Part shown: piece after piece, positions 18,793 to 27,347 of the stretch
Layout: each line of letters begins with the position of its first letter
Position numbering within the stretch: the stretch's first letter is position 1
Assembly (NCBI RefSeq): GCF_004359375.1
Contig: NZ_CP034726.1
Location: 806,001 to 870,000, forward strand
Source of the DNA: Acetilactobacillus jinshanensis
GTDB taxonomy: Bacteria > Bacillota > Bacilli > Lactobacillales > Lactobacillaceae
Length of the DNA stretch: 64,000 bases
Reading direction: 5' to 3'
Position numbers and translations under genes: made by a program
Notes under the pieces: generated by a model
Told to the model about the DNA's origin: nothing
What the model saw: the letters and a program-made list of their open reading frames with translations, nothing else
Database searches by the model: none

Positions 18793-19476
18793 ATGGATCT
18801 ATCTAAATCCACTACCATTATTAAAGGTTTATTAATCAAGAAACGTGGTCGTCAAGCCGTTTTAGACACTCGTAATGTCTTTAATTTAATGGCTCGGCCA
18901 AATTTAAAACTGATTGGCACGGATAAAATTATGAAGACGTTACCGCAACCAGGTGACATCGTTAAGATTCGAACCCGTTACGGTCTTCGTAGTTTAGTTG
19001 TCGTTACTGATCATCCTAAGAGTTTAGCATTCCATTCCCGAATCAAGTCGGTATATGCCGGAACTCAGGAACACTTGATGGATCCAGTGATTATCAAGCA
19101 GTTCAAGTCATACATGGCTAAAGAACATTTACCAATGCCAAAGATGGACCATCAGATGATCGTCATCCGTGGTTACCATTACGGCATTCAGCACAAGAAG
19201 CCGTTCGTCAATACAACTAAGCCTTACAATTTCAAAGTCACCAACTTAACTAATCACTTTGAATGGATGAAGGCCGGTTGTAGTGCCAGTGTTCTTACCA
19301 AGCGTGATAAGTCATTACTAATTATTCATGACATCAAGACGATTGATGATCCTGCTGAACAAAAGAAAGCTATGCAGTATCAGCCAGTCATCAGTTTCCA
19401 TAACTATGGCATCAAGAATAACTGGATTGCTAACATCTACAAGAAAGTTATCTTGGACAAAGACTCAGATAAATAA
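18793..19476 (+). CDS. Unknown 227-residue protein
   Basis: The start follows GAGGGGA. The product is soluble and basic. Residues 45-75 (IMKTLPQPGDIVKIRTRYGL) look like a small beta-barrel segment, and later parts contain IVIRGYHYGIQHKKPF and HNYGIKNNWIANIYKKV. No family is recognised. It sits between the EamA gene and the second tRNA-Lys gene. Confidence 0.6.
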   Translation: MDLSKSTTIIKGLLIKKRGRQAVLDTRNVFNLMARPNLKLIGTDKIMKTLPQPGDIVKIRTRYGLRSLVVVTDHPKSLAFHSRIKSVYAGTQEHLMDPVIIKQFKSYMAKEHLPMPKMDHQMIVIRGYHYGIQHKKPFVNTTKPYNFKVTNLTNHFEWMKAGCSASVLTKRDKSLLIIHDIKTIDDPAEQKKAMQYQPVISFHNYGIKNNWIANIYKKVILDKDSDK

Positions 19477-19531
19477 TTCGTATTTCGTATAATCGTTATA
19501 TATAATAAAAGGTGTCAACAAGATATCTTTT

Positions 19532-19604
19532 GAGTGGGTAGCTCAATTTGTAGAGCCCCTGGTTCTTTACCAGGGAGACTGTGGTCCAAATCCATGTCCA
19601 CTCA
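19532..19604 (+). tRNA. tRNA-Lys (anticodon CTT), divergent copy 2
   Basis: Identical to copy 1 except for four bases: position 48 C, T-loop TCCAAAT, and T at acceptor position 66, giving a G-T pair. It keeps the same unusual D-loop AATTTGTA and C55. The -10-like TATAAT at 19501-19506 lies 26 bases upstream without a clear -35 box. A terminator follows directly. Confidence 0.82.
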
Positions 19605-19607
19605 TAA

Positions 19608-19640
19608 ATAAAAAAGCCAGCTTTAAAAGCTGGCTTTTTT
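19608..19640. terminator. Terminator of the second tRNA-Lys gene (bidirectional)
   Basis: AAAAAAGCCAGCTTTtAAAAGCTGGCTTTTTT; symmetric, so it can also end the minus-strand gene at 19657. Confidence 0.85.
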
Positions 19641-19656
19641 AGTATTATTTAACTAT

Positions 19657-19971
19657 TCATTCGAACTGTTTGAGATTATAAATGTAACCCAAGCCAAAAC
19701 GACGGGTTCCAACTTTATCAAGATCGGCCGTGATTTTGCGGGCGGTATGATGAAGATCCTTTTCCGTCTTTTGCTTTAAATCACCGTCACCTTTGTATAA
19801 CTTGGGGAAGAGACCAAGTTTATAAGGCTGATTATTCTTAACGGCAACCATAACGCCTTCGTCGCCATCCCATTTAACGGACTTGATATAAGCACCGGTT
19901 AAATCGATATGAGACCAATATGGAGACGTTAAGTAAACACTTGTCTGTGCCAGACGGTTTAATTTGATCAT
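19657..19971 (-). CDS. Unknown 104-residue protein
   Basis: The ATG at 19971 (MIKLNRLAQTS) has AAAGGA 8 bases upstream; an earlier in-frame start at 20007 lacks a ribosome site. The soluble product contains a beta-rich middle (AYIKSVKWDGDEGVMVAVKN) and an Arg/Lys/His-rich tail. No family is recognised. It overlaps no other gene and diverges from the HTH gene downstream. Confidence 0.55.
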   Translation of the reverse strand: MIKLNRLAQTSVYLTSPYWSHIDLTGAYIKSVKWDGDEGVMVAVKNNQPYKLGLFPKLYKGDGDLKQKTEKDLHHTARKITADLDKVGTRRFGLGYIYNLKQFE

Positions 19972-20170
19972 CCAATTTTCCTTTCCACATTCACTTCTGG
20001 GTAACATTTGTTCAACCTGTTCATTTTTTATGATATCACATTTAAGGTACTATGGAATAAAAAGTTTGATGTACCTAAACTTATTAAACCCGCCAGTTTT
20101 TCGCCAATTCCCTATAGAAATTGCGAATATCTTAACGTATAATGTGAGTGAAACAAAGAAGGTAATGCGG

Positions 20171-20470
20171 TTGGAAATTGAAGACTTACTTAAAAAGCAA
20201 CAACTCAAAAAACTTAAACAGGATTCCGATAAAAATAGCAAAGCTAAATATGCGTCTGACCAGAAGGAAGCTACTGGTTTAGCTGCTCGTCGTAAGCAAC
20301 TAAACATGTCCATCCCTCAAATCAGTCTACTGACTGGAATCGACCAAATCACCTTAAAGCGTTGGGAAACCAACGGTATGACTCCTGATGACAACGTAAC
20401 TTTGATTCAGAAGTACGCTAAAGTTATGCATTTAGATTTTCAGAAATTAATCTCCAAAATTGTGGGTTAA
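20171..20470 (+). CDS. Small XRE-type helix-turn-helix protein
   Basis: About 99 residues from TTG at 20171 (AGAAGG 8 bases upstream); the ATG at 20165 is closer to that site than usual. The N-terminus is a Lys/Gln-rich helix (LLKKQQLKKLKQDS). The C-terminal half is a one-domain HTH: LAARRKQLNMSIPQISLLTG then QITLKRWETNGMTPDD. This is the pattern of XRE/Cro-like regulators. The target is unknown, and a 37-residue membrane protein follows 29 bases later. Confidence 0.7.
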   Translation: MEIEDLLKKQQLKKLKQDSDKNSKAKYASDQKEATGLAARRKQLNMSIPQISLLTGIDQITLKRWETNGMTPDDNVTLIQKYAKVMHLDFQKLISKIVG

Positions 20471-20499
20471 TAATCTAATTAATAAGAGGGGAAATTAAT

Positions 20500-20613
20500 A
20501 TGACGTTTATCATTGGTGCCATTATTGCCTTATTATTCATCTTATTTGGCAGTTTATTCTTAATTAACGTATATGCTAAGGCGTTCGCTAAACATTCTGC
20601 TAAGCGCAATTAA
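20500..20613 (+). CDS. 37-residue single-pass membrane protein
   Basis: The ATG follows GAGGGGAAATTAAT. The product is MTFIIGAIIALLFILFGSLF then LINVYAKAFAKHSAKRN: one hydrophobic helix and a basic tail. It is probably cotranscribed with the HTH gene. Small proteins like this are often missed; the clean ribosome site and following terminator support it. Confidence 0.6.
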   Translation: MTFIIGAIIALLFILFGSLFLINVYAKAFAKHSAKRN

Positions 20614-20675
20614 GACGGAATTTTGAGAACGATTTCGCTTAATTGGTTCGAAATTTAAATTAGATCTATCAAACA

Positions 20676-20710
20676 AAAGGAGTAACGAAAATATTCGTCA
20701 CTCCTTTTAA
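20676..20710. terminator. Terminator after the small membrane protein gene
   Basis: AAAGGAGTaACGAA/TTCGTcACTCCTTTT hairpin, active in principle in both directions. Confidence 0.75.
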
Positions 20711-20720
20711 TTTAGGGACA

Positions 20721-20752
20721 AAAAAGAGCTGCTGAATAATCAGCAGCTCTTT
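20721..20752 (-). terminator. Terminator of eno
   Basis: AGAGCTGCTGA/TCAGCAGCTCT stem; on the minus strand it is followed by TTTTTT. Confidence 0.85.
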
Positions 20753-20777
20753 AATATTTTATTAGGTTAACTCAAAA

Positions 20778-22097
20778 TTAATCTAAATCAACGTTATTTG
20801 GAAAATGAGCTAATGGCATCTTGCCATGGTTCTGTTCTTCAATGCGTAAGATGTCATTGTACTTTTCAACACGTTCAGAACGTGCCATAGCACCGGCCTT
20901 TAATTCACCGGAGTTAGTAGCAACGGCAAAGTCAGCAACAAAGGTATCACCAGTTTCACCAGAACGGTGGCTCATCATGGTGTTGTAGTTGTTCTTACGA
21001 GCTAAACGAATAGCTTCTAAGGTTTCGGATACAGTACCGATTTGGTTTAACTTAATTAATAAGCAGTTACCGGCACCTAACTTGATGGCCTTACGGATGT
21101 ACTTAGGGTTGGTAACGATTAAGTCATCATCAACAACCTGTAACTTATGGCCAACTTCTTTAGCAAAGGCGTCAGAGTTAACTTCTTTAGTAAACTTAGC
21201 GAAGTTATCCCAGTCATCTTCACCCATTGGATCTTCAATGGAAATGATAGCAGGGTACTTCTTAACTAAGTTCTTCTGGTAAGCACCGAACTGGTCTGGA
21301 GTATAGGTCTTACCTTCGAACTTATAATTACCAGTCTTGTGGTCATATAAGCCAGAAGCGGCAAAGTCCATTGCGATACCAACATCAACACCAGGCTTGT
21401 AGCCGGCATCTTTGATGGCTTTGTATAACATTTCAATGGCTTCTTCAGTGTGATGGAAGTCAGGGGCAAAACCACCTTCATCACCAACACCAGTAGAAAA
21501 GCCGGCGTCATTGATGACGTTCTTTAAGGTATGGTAAACATCAGCAATCTTGTTGATACCATCACGGAATGACTTACGCTTTAATGGTGTAATCATGAAT
21601 TCTTGGGTATCAATGTGGTTGTTGGCATGTTCACCACCATTAATAACGTTATGGAATGGTTGCGGTAATTCGTTATCGATACCACCTAAGTAACGGTATA
21701 ATGGTTCGTTATAATAGTCAGCAGCTGCACGGCAGTTAGCCATGGATACACCTAAGATAGCGTTAGCACCTAACTTGGCTTTGTTAGGAGTACCATCTAA
21801 CTTGATCATAATGCTATCAACATTACGCTGGTCAAATGGACTTACACCATGTAAGGCTTTGCTGATCTTGGTGTTAATGTTATTAACGGCCTTTAATACA
21901 CCTTTACCCATTAAACGAGTACCGCCATCACGTAATTCAACGGCTTCACGTTCACCAGTAGAGGCACCAGATGGAACTTCGGCACGGCCCATAGTACCAT
22001 CAGTTAAAATAACATCAGCTTCGACAGTTGGGTTACCACGAGAATCAAAAACTTCGCGGCCCTTTACTCGATCGATATAAACTTCATTTAAACGCAT
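20778..22097 (-). CDS. eno: Enolase
   Basis: Glycolytic conversion of 2-phosphoglycerate to phosphoenolpyruvate. 439 residues, normal length. It contains DSRGNPTVE, the GEHANN loop, the metal-binding SIEDPMGEDDW, IKLNQIGTVSE, and the signature SHRSGETGD. The start MRLNEVYIDRVKGREVF follows AGAGAGGAGC. It is transcribed alone from a good promoter with a terminator. Codon use is strongly biased, as expected for a highly expressed gene. Confidence 0.97.
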   Translation of the reverse strand: MRLNEVYIDRVKGREVFDSRGNPTVEADVILTDGTMGRAEVPSGASTGEREAVELRDGGTRLMGKGVLKAVNNINTKISKALHGVSPFDQRNVDSIMIKLDGTPNKAKLGANAILGVSMANCRAAADYYNEPLYRYLGGIDNELPQPFHNVINGGEHANNHIDTQEFMITPLKRKSFRDGINKIADVYHTLKNVINDAGFSTGVGDEGGFAPDFHHTEEAIEMLYKAIKDAGYKPGVDVGIAMDFAASGLYDHKTGNYKFEGKTYTPDQFGAYQKNLVKKYPAIISIEDPMGEDDWDNFAKFTKEVNSDAFAKEVGHKLQVVDDDLIVTNPKYIRKAIKLGAGNCLLIKLNQIGTVSETLEAIRLARKNNYNTMMSHRSGETGDTFVADFAVATNSGELKAGAMARSERVEKYNDILRIEEQNHGKMPLAHFPNNVDLD

Positions 22098-22170
22098 ATA
22101 AAGAGCTCCTCTCTGTGCAATTCACAGAAACCAGATAGACAAGATCCATCTATCTTTCCTTACATCGATA

Positions 22171-22199
22171 ATAATATAATGGACTGCCCGTGATTTCAA
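22171..22199 (-). promoter_or_regulatory. Promoter of eno
   Basis: On the minus strand TTGAAA (22194-22199), 17-base spacer, TATTAT (22171-22176), giving a leader of about 65 bases. Confidence 0.7.
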
Positions 22200-22391
22200 G
22201 GAACTCGGGTAACTTAGCCATTGGATACCAAATCCCGTTCAATCGGTTAAAATTCGTTGAATTCAACAGTGATTTATGACACTGACGCTTTTATTATCAC
22301 GAAGAATACGATATTATAACTAATGAACTCTAAAGAACACGGATCAGCCACTATCAAGCGGCGTAATCATTTAGTGGAAAGAAGAATTCAA

Positions 22392-22730
22392 ATGTCGAGC
22401 GTTCAATACCCTGAATTTAAGAAAACGATCGTGACGGAATTAACTAAAAAGGCCGGCATCAAACCTGAAGACATCTATATCCATCATTATCGTCATAACA
22501 CCACGATCGGAATTGGTCAGAAGCCCAAGGTCAAGGTGATCGTTAACATCAATTACGACACCAAGTTCTTGGTATCCATCAATATGAAGTACTTACGGAC
22601 TAAGTTAGAAAAGCCTGACCAGCAAAAGATCGTTAAAGCTACCAACGGTTACATGAGAACCTTATGGAAGAGCGTTAACCCACCATTCGATCCTCATAAA
22701 GGTATCAGTGATGACGGTTCAGTTAACTAA
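22392..22730 (+). CDS. Unknown 112-residue protein
   Basis: The ATG at 22392 (MSSVQYPEFKKTIV) is preferred, with AAAGAAG upstream. The earlier in-frame ATG at 22323 has no ribosome site and coincides with a TATTAT-like box. The soluble product contains VKVIVNINYDTKFLVSINM and a conserved-looking C-terminus (YMRTLWKSVNPPFDPHKG). No family is recognised. Confidence 0.55.
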   Translation: MSSVQYPEFKKTIVTELTKKAGIKPEDIYIHHYRHNTTIGIGQKPKVKVIVNINYDTKFLVSINMKYLRTKLEKPDQQKIVKATNGYMRTLWKSVNPPFDPHKGISDDGSVN

Positions 22731-22751
22731 ATTAAAATTAAGCGTAAAAAT

Positions 22752-22795
22752 AAAGCCGTGAATTTTCAAAGTTAAAATTCACGGCTTTATTTTTT
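22752..22795. terminator. Shared convergent terminator
   Basis: AAAGCCGTGAATTTT/AAAATTCACGGCTTT with A- and T-runs outside; it can end both the plus gene at 22392 and the minus gene at 22801. Confidence 0.85.
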
Positions 22796-22800
22796 ATCTT

Positions 22801-24075
22801 TTACTTAATAACGACGGCACGGGCACCACGCTGATGAAATAGATGAGCGAATTTCTTCAGTGATACCCAACTGATCGGTTTATTGTTGATCTCGTCACTT
22901 TTACGGCAGAATGGGTCCGCAAACTCTAGGTCACCGTTGCTGTAGCCAACTAACACCAGAACGTGCTCTGAATCAATGTTTTCCATCCGGTAAGAGCCTT
23001 CGTACACAACGGGATTGCCTTCCTCGATCTCTTTAACCAGGTGGGGTAATGAAACATCCTTCATTGCGTAGACGTGCGGATCATAACGCCGGCCGTATTT
23101 AGCAAGGGCCTTGGGATAAATCGAGGCATCGTCACCATAGTGATATGGATTAGCGGTGTAACCCTTGTTAGGATCCTTGCTCCGTGGGATACGGTTAATA
23201 AAGTCTCGCATTGAAATCCGCGGATCGTAACCCTTAGAACTCAATGCCATCCATAGTGATACGGCCTCGCAGGCATCGGGAGCTTTTAACGGCTTCATCT
23301 GACTGTAATAGTGAAACGGAATCTGGTACGAATGAGCTACTTTAACGGCTTGTTTAGGAACCCAGCCGTATGTATAGCCACCGGATTTAACTTCATAGAA
23401 CGTATGGTTCTTAGCCTGAGCTTTACCAATTATGTTCATGGCCTGATTATCTTTTGCCAAGAGGTTAGTCGTCGAAGCTAAGCCCACGTGCGGCCGGTAC
23501 GGATGATACCAGATTGGATAATTCGGGTGGAGATAAACAATCTTATGGTTAGCAATCGGCTTAACCTGATAAGTAATGTCGCTGACAACGACCTTATGCC
23601 GAGCTTTTACAACTCGTTTCCTGTAGACGTCAGGCGTATGAGCGATTTTATTCTGCAACCGCTTAACCTGCCGTTGAGCCGTCTGGACTTCATTTAGCAT
23701 CGCTTTATTAGGTAATAAGCGGTTAGTCGTAATTCGAGCGCGGTCAGAGGCACGCTTCCGATCCCTGACTTGGTTTAAAATATTTTTAGCCATATGTAAT
23801 TTAGTCGTTAACTGATCAGGCTTAGTTCGATATGTAACGCGACGGCGATAGGTCACGTACCTAGTTTTTATGTATTGATCAGGATTTAAATGGAACCGAT
23901 TCGCATCTTTGGGATCGTACTGTCGAGTAATCCTGATTTTAGGTGCAATAAAATTATTATATGACGCAATTGCTGAAGTGCTCTGTTTATCAGAAATCGT
24001 ACTTAACAGTAGCGTGCTTAGAACCGTCATTAAAATTAAAGTTGGCACAATCCAATGTGTGAAATAATGTTTCAA
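22801..24075 (-). CDS. Exported C39-like cysteine peptidase family protein
   Basis: 424 residues. A signal anchor lies at about 8-28 (WIVPTLILMTVLSTLLLSTI). A basic, probably helical stretch (about 60-170) is followed by an SH3-like segment (NYPIWYHPYRP to YGWVPKQAVKVA) and a C39_2-type domain. That domain begins IPFHYYSQMKPLKAPDACEA (candidate Cys) and holds SEHVLVLVGYSNGDLEFADP (candidate His). It shares domain order with 7756-9435 but lacks that protein's C-terminal domain. The role in the envelope is unknown. Confidence 0.72.
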   Translation of the reverse strand: MKHYFTHWIVPTLILMTVLSTLLLSTISDKQSTSAIASYNNFIAPKIRITRQYDPKDANRFHLNPDQYIKTRYVTYRRRVTYRTKPDQLTTKLHMAKNILNQVRDRKRASDRARITTNRLLPNKAMLNEVQTAQRQVKRLQNKIAHTPDVYRKRVVKARHKVVVSDITYQVKPIANHKIVYLHPNYPIWYHPYRPHVGLASTTNLLAKDNQAMNIIGKAQAKNHTFYEVKSGGYTYGWVPKQAVKVAHSYQIPFHYYSQMKPLKAPDACEAVSLWMALSSKGYDPRISMRDFINRIPRSKDPNKGYTANPYHYGDDASIYPKALAKYGRRYDPHVYAMKDVSLPHLVKEIEEGNPVVYEGSYRMENIDSEHVLVLVGYSNGDLEFADPFCRKSDEINNKPISWVSLKKFAHLFHQRGARAVVIK

Positions 24076-24223
24076 GATGCCTCGCCTTGATCAATATTTG
24101 TTAAAATAAGTTAAATCCAAACTTTATTTTAGATATTGTTTATCATTATATCAACATAAGAGTGTATATAGTCTAATTTAATTTCTAGAAAAGAAAACTA
24201 AATTCGTTAAAATACGATTAGCT

Positions 24224-25195
24224 TTATTTTTTAAGGTACATTAGGATACTACTGATGATGACGACGGTCCCAATGCCAAACGCCATTGATACCTGTTCAC
24301 CTAAACAGAGCCAGCCCAATAATGTTCCGACAATCGGCTGCGTTAAATAGAAAATGCCGGCAGTATCAGCACCCATGATCAGAATGCCTTTATTCCATAG
24401 TAAACATGCTAAAGCCGTGGTAATTGCACCAATGAATAACAGACTCAGGAAAATTTTAGGACTGAGAAAATTAACACCGTGAAAAACGGACCAATGTTCA
24501 GCGGTCCATGGGGTCAACGCTAGGAACGTCAGAAAACAGCAGATAATAGTAACCTGTAGATTACTGTAAAATCCTGACATCTTTTCAAAGATTAACGAGG
24601 CAATTGCCCAGGCCAATGACGAAATCAAAAGCATAATGATCCCGTTCAGCGACTGGTGCTGAGCCATGTTGTTACCAACAATAATTAAAACTCCAGCCGT
24701 CGCCATTAGAACGGCTAACATTTGTTGCCAGCGAATCTTCTCACGTAAAAAGATCCATGCTAGGGCAACAGTAAATAACGGCATCGAAGTCGTTACTACG
24801 GCACCCATTTGGGCGTTTGATAACATGGTCCCGGTTTCTTGCGTAACTAGCGAAATGTTGTAGCCAAAAAGACCCACCAGAACGCATAGCAGGAGCTGCT
24901 TGGTGTTCCAATGCCATTTAACATGGTGATACCATGCGTAAGCTAATAGGCAGATCGTCGCAATTAAATATCGCAGCCAGACTAATTCCATCGGTGGAAT
25001 GATACCAACGACACCTTTAACGGCAACGAACATCCCGCCCCAGATAGCTGAAGCTGCTAATAAACAAGTTATTCCAGATAATTTAGCCTTCCCAACGGTA
25101 TCACGCCTTTTGGCGTTGCGCTTTTGTCGCCTTTGTTTGCTTTTAACTTTAATAATATCACACATATACAAAAACAGCCCCATTTTAGCAAACAT
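24224..25195 (-). CDS. EamA/DMT-family transporter, paralogue 2
   Basis: Up to 323 residues with ten membrane segments in two EamA repeats. It is closely related to the gene at 17838 (IWGGMFVAVKGVVGIIPPME, LVTQETGTMLSNAQMGAVVT). The N-terminal 35 residues before the first helix are unusually basic (KSKQRRQKRNAKRR). The start is uncertain: the ATG at 25195 has no ribosome site, and the ATG at 25165 is an alternative. Probably a metabolite exporter. Confidence 0.85.
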   Translation of the reverse strand: MFAKMGLFLYMCDIIKVKSKQRRQKRNAKRRDTVGKAKLSGITCLLAASAIWGGMFVAVKGVVGIIPPMELVWLRYLIATICLLAYAWYHHVKWHWNTKQLLLCVLVGLFGYNISLVTQETGTMLSNAQMGAVVTTSMPLFTVALAWIFLREKIRWQQMLAVLMATAGVLIIVGNNMAQHQSLNGIIMLLISSLAWAIASLIFEKMSGFYSNLQVTIICCFLTFLALTPWTAEHWSVFHGVNFLSPKIFLSLLFIGAITTALACLLWNKGILIMGADTAGIFYLTQPIVGTLLGWLCLGEQVSMAFGIGTVVIISSILMYLKK

Positions 25196-25242
25196 TTATT
25201 CTATTTACTAAAATAAGGTTACTTTTATTAAATAAAATCGAT

Positions 25243-25767
25243 TCATTTATATTCAGATTTTAATTTAGCGATCTGTTTCCTCATCTTAACGATTTGACGA
25301 TACCAGTCGCTCTTCTGATACGAATCATTCTTTTTACCATTTTGTAAGATCGAGATCTTACGGTTAAGCTGGTTGATCCGATTCTTTAAAATATGGTTGG
25401 ATCGTTCAAGCTGACTAAGACCTACGGCTGAACCGGGTGTAGCTGACTCAGCTGAACGTGACTCATTTTGATTTGACGTCGACGTGGTTTTTAGTCCTTG
25501 ATGAGCTTGCCACCATTGATCATGCTTTTTCTGCCATTCAGTTTCGGCTTTTCGGTCATTAGCTGAATTTTCAGCAGCCAACCGTTCAGCAGTTTCATCG
25601 TAACCGTTACGGCGCATTCGGTGGAACAGGATCATTAATAATAACACCACGGCCAAATCAGCAATCAGCATGAACAAGCCTTTCCGCAGACCAACTTTTA
25701 GCATAATTTCAATGGCGACCAAAATGCCGATCAACCAGGTTACGTTACGATAAAAAGATACTCTCAA
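25243..25767 (-). CDS. Membrane protein with coiled-coil tail
   Basis: 174 residues: two N-terminal hydrophobic segments (about 9-24 and 29-47) followed by a charged cytoplasmic region. Residues about 118-172 form a predicted coiled coil (LERSNHILKNRINQLNRKIS). No enzyme motif and no family I know. It lies 18 bases after the gene at 25786, so the two probably share a transcript. Confidence 0.6.
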   Translation of the reverse strand: MRVSFYRNVTWLIGILVAIEIMLKVGLRKGLFMLIADLAVVLLLMILFHRMRRNGYDETAERLAAENSANDRKAETEWQKKHDQWWQAHQGLKTTSTSNQNESRSAESATPGSAVGLSQLERSNHILKNRINQLNRKISILQNGKKNDSYQKSDWYRQIVKMRKQIAKLKSEYK

Positions 25768-25785
25768 AATGATCAGACCTCAGTG

Positions 25786-26109
25786 TTATTTATCAGATTT
25801 CTTTAAGATCTGTAAAGTTGAATTTAAAGCGGCTTTAACATCATCGTCATTAACAGGGCGAACCTTATGATCCGAAGTTACAACGAAAAGATTTGCACCG
25901 TCTAACGGTCTTGGGTTAGCTAATTTCTGCATCTTCTGAACTTGATCAGAACTTAAATCGGCTTTGAAGTTATCCATAATCTGTTTAGCGGTGTAATAAC
26001 CTTTTAACTGATCCTGTAATCCGTATGATTCTAAAGCTTCACGGAAATTAGTAATCTTATCGGAACTTGAAAGTTTAGCGTCTCGAGTCTTATTTAACGA
26101 TTCCTTCAT
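25786..26109 (-). CDS. Unknown 107-residue soluble protein
   Basis: Starts MKESLNKTRDAKLSSSDKIT after AGAAAGGAA. Mostly helical and charged, with a central YYTAKQIMDNFKADLSSDQV. No signal, no metal motif and no family recognised. First gene of a two-gene unit with the coiled-coil membrane protein. Confidence 0.58.
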   Translation of the reverse strand: MKESLNKTRDAKLSSSDKITNFREALESYGLQDQLKGYYTAKQIMDNFKADLSSDQVQKMQKLANPRPLDGANLFVVTSDHKVRPVNDDDVKAALNSTLQILKKSDK

Positions 26110-26275
26110 AAAATCAGTAACTATAATAGTGCATTTCCTTTCTGGGTGTTTCGAAAATTCTTTTCAAATAAATTTTATCATAATTTCTGGCTGATTTAAT
26201 AATAATTGTGATTTTCTGCTCAAGCGAGATATAATAACTGCGTAAACTCATTTTTTCTTATAAAGGGGTCTGCGT

Positions 26276-26518
26276 ATGAACAGCGAGAAACGAAAGCGTC
26301 AAATCGAACTAGATACCGCACTGGTCATTACGAACCGAATCTTAGACGTTGTAATTATGTTCTTATCCATTTTTGCGTTTACCTATTTCTGTAATCACCA
26401 GTTCGGCGTTTCCTTAATTTTAATTATTCTTGACGCAATCATCATTCCAATTAATAACGGATACCAGGTCTTTCATTATATTCATGATAAGATCCAGGCA
26501 CTTAAAAGTGATTTATAA
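26276..26518 (+). CDS. Small two-helix membrane protein
   Basis: 80 residues; hydrophobic segments at about 22-40 (ILDVVIMFLSIFAFTYF) and 45-60. The ATG follows AAAGGGGTC. It diverges from the unit at 25786 and ends in a clear terminator. Function unknown. Confidence 0.58.
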   Translation: MNSEKRKRQIELDTALVITNRILDVVIMFLSIFAFTYFCNHQFGVSLILIILDAIIIPINNGYQVFHYIHDKIQALKSDL

Positions 26519-26526
26519 TATCAAAA

Positions 26527-26560
26527 TAAAAGCGTTTAGGTAAAACCTAAGCGCTTTTTT
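26527..26560. terminator. Terminator after the two-helix membrane protein gene
   Basis: AAAAGCGtTTAGGT/ACCTAAgCGCTTTTTT; symmetric, so it may also end the minus-strand ABC operon. Confidence 0.8.
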
Positions 26561-26580
26561 ATCGGTTTAATTATCTATTT

Positions 26581-27333
26581 TTATAAATCACTCAAGGTCA
26601 TTGCTTCCATGAATTTATTGATTCGTGGATCACGTTTTTGACCCTTTTTAAAGAATTCAGCAGTTGGTCCATCAAATAAAATCTTGCCGTCATCAACAAA
26701 GACGATCTTATCAGCGATCTTCCGAGCAAAATTCAGGTTATGGGTGATCATGATCATGGACTGTTCCCGTTTAGCGACGTGGGCTAAAATCCGCAGAATC
26801 CCTAAGCCGATTTGAGGATCCAAGGCACTAGTTGGTTCATCCAGTAGCATGTATTCCGGCTTCATGGCTAACGATCTGGCAATCGCAACTCGTTGGGCTT
26901 GACCACCTGATAGGGCCGAAGGATACTGGTTAGCCTTGTTCTTTAAGCCAACCCGGTCAAGGATCTTTAAAGCGTTCTTTTTTGCGGTAGCTTTATCGAT
27001 GTGTAGGACCTGCGTCTGTCCGATCATAACGTTTTTAACGACGGTCAGATGTGGAAACAGATTATAACTCTGGAAGACCATTTCGGTTCGACGCCGAATA
27101 TCTAGCGTTGTTTTAGCAGAAATATTCTTACTGAAATCGATCTTTTTACCGTTGAAATCGTAAATTCCTGATTCAGGATGTTCCAACAGATTGAGTGATC
27201 TTAATAGCGTTGATTTACCGGCTCCAGATGGACCGATGATAACGGTCGTCTTATGATCTGGAAAACTAACTGAAACGTGATCTAACGCCTTATGGGTACC
27301 ATAAGTTTTGGTAACGTTGTGAAAACTAATCAT
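26581..27333 (-). CDS. Polar amino-acid ABC transporter ATPase (probably cystine/cysteine)
   Basis: 250 residues, a complete ATPase of the GlnQ/HisP/TcyC group: Walker A IGPSGAGKST (about 33-42), Q-loop, signature ALSGGQAQRVAIARS, Walker B MLLDEPTSALD, and the switch His in MITHN. It is 14 bases downstream of the permease gene. The substrate comes from the leader: the T-box specifier upstream reads UGC (Cys). No binding protein gene is adjacent, so one must be encoded elsewhere. Confidence 0.93.
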   Translation of the reverse strand: MISFHNVTKTYGTHKALDHVSVSFPDHKTTVIIGPSGAGKSTLLRSLNLLEHPESGIYDFNGKKIDFSKNISAKTTLDIRRRTEMVFQSYNLFPHLTVVKNVMIGQTQVLHIDKATAKKNALKILDRVGLKNKANQYPSALSGGQAQRVAIARSLAMKPEYMLLDEPTSALDPQIGLGILRILAHVAKREQSMIMITHNLNFARKIADKIVFVDDGKILFDGPTAEFFKKGQKRDPRINKFMEAMTLSDL

Positions 27334-27347
27334 TTTATCCCTCGATT

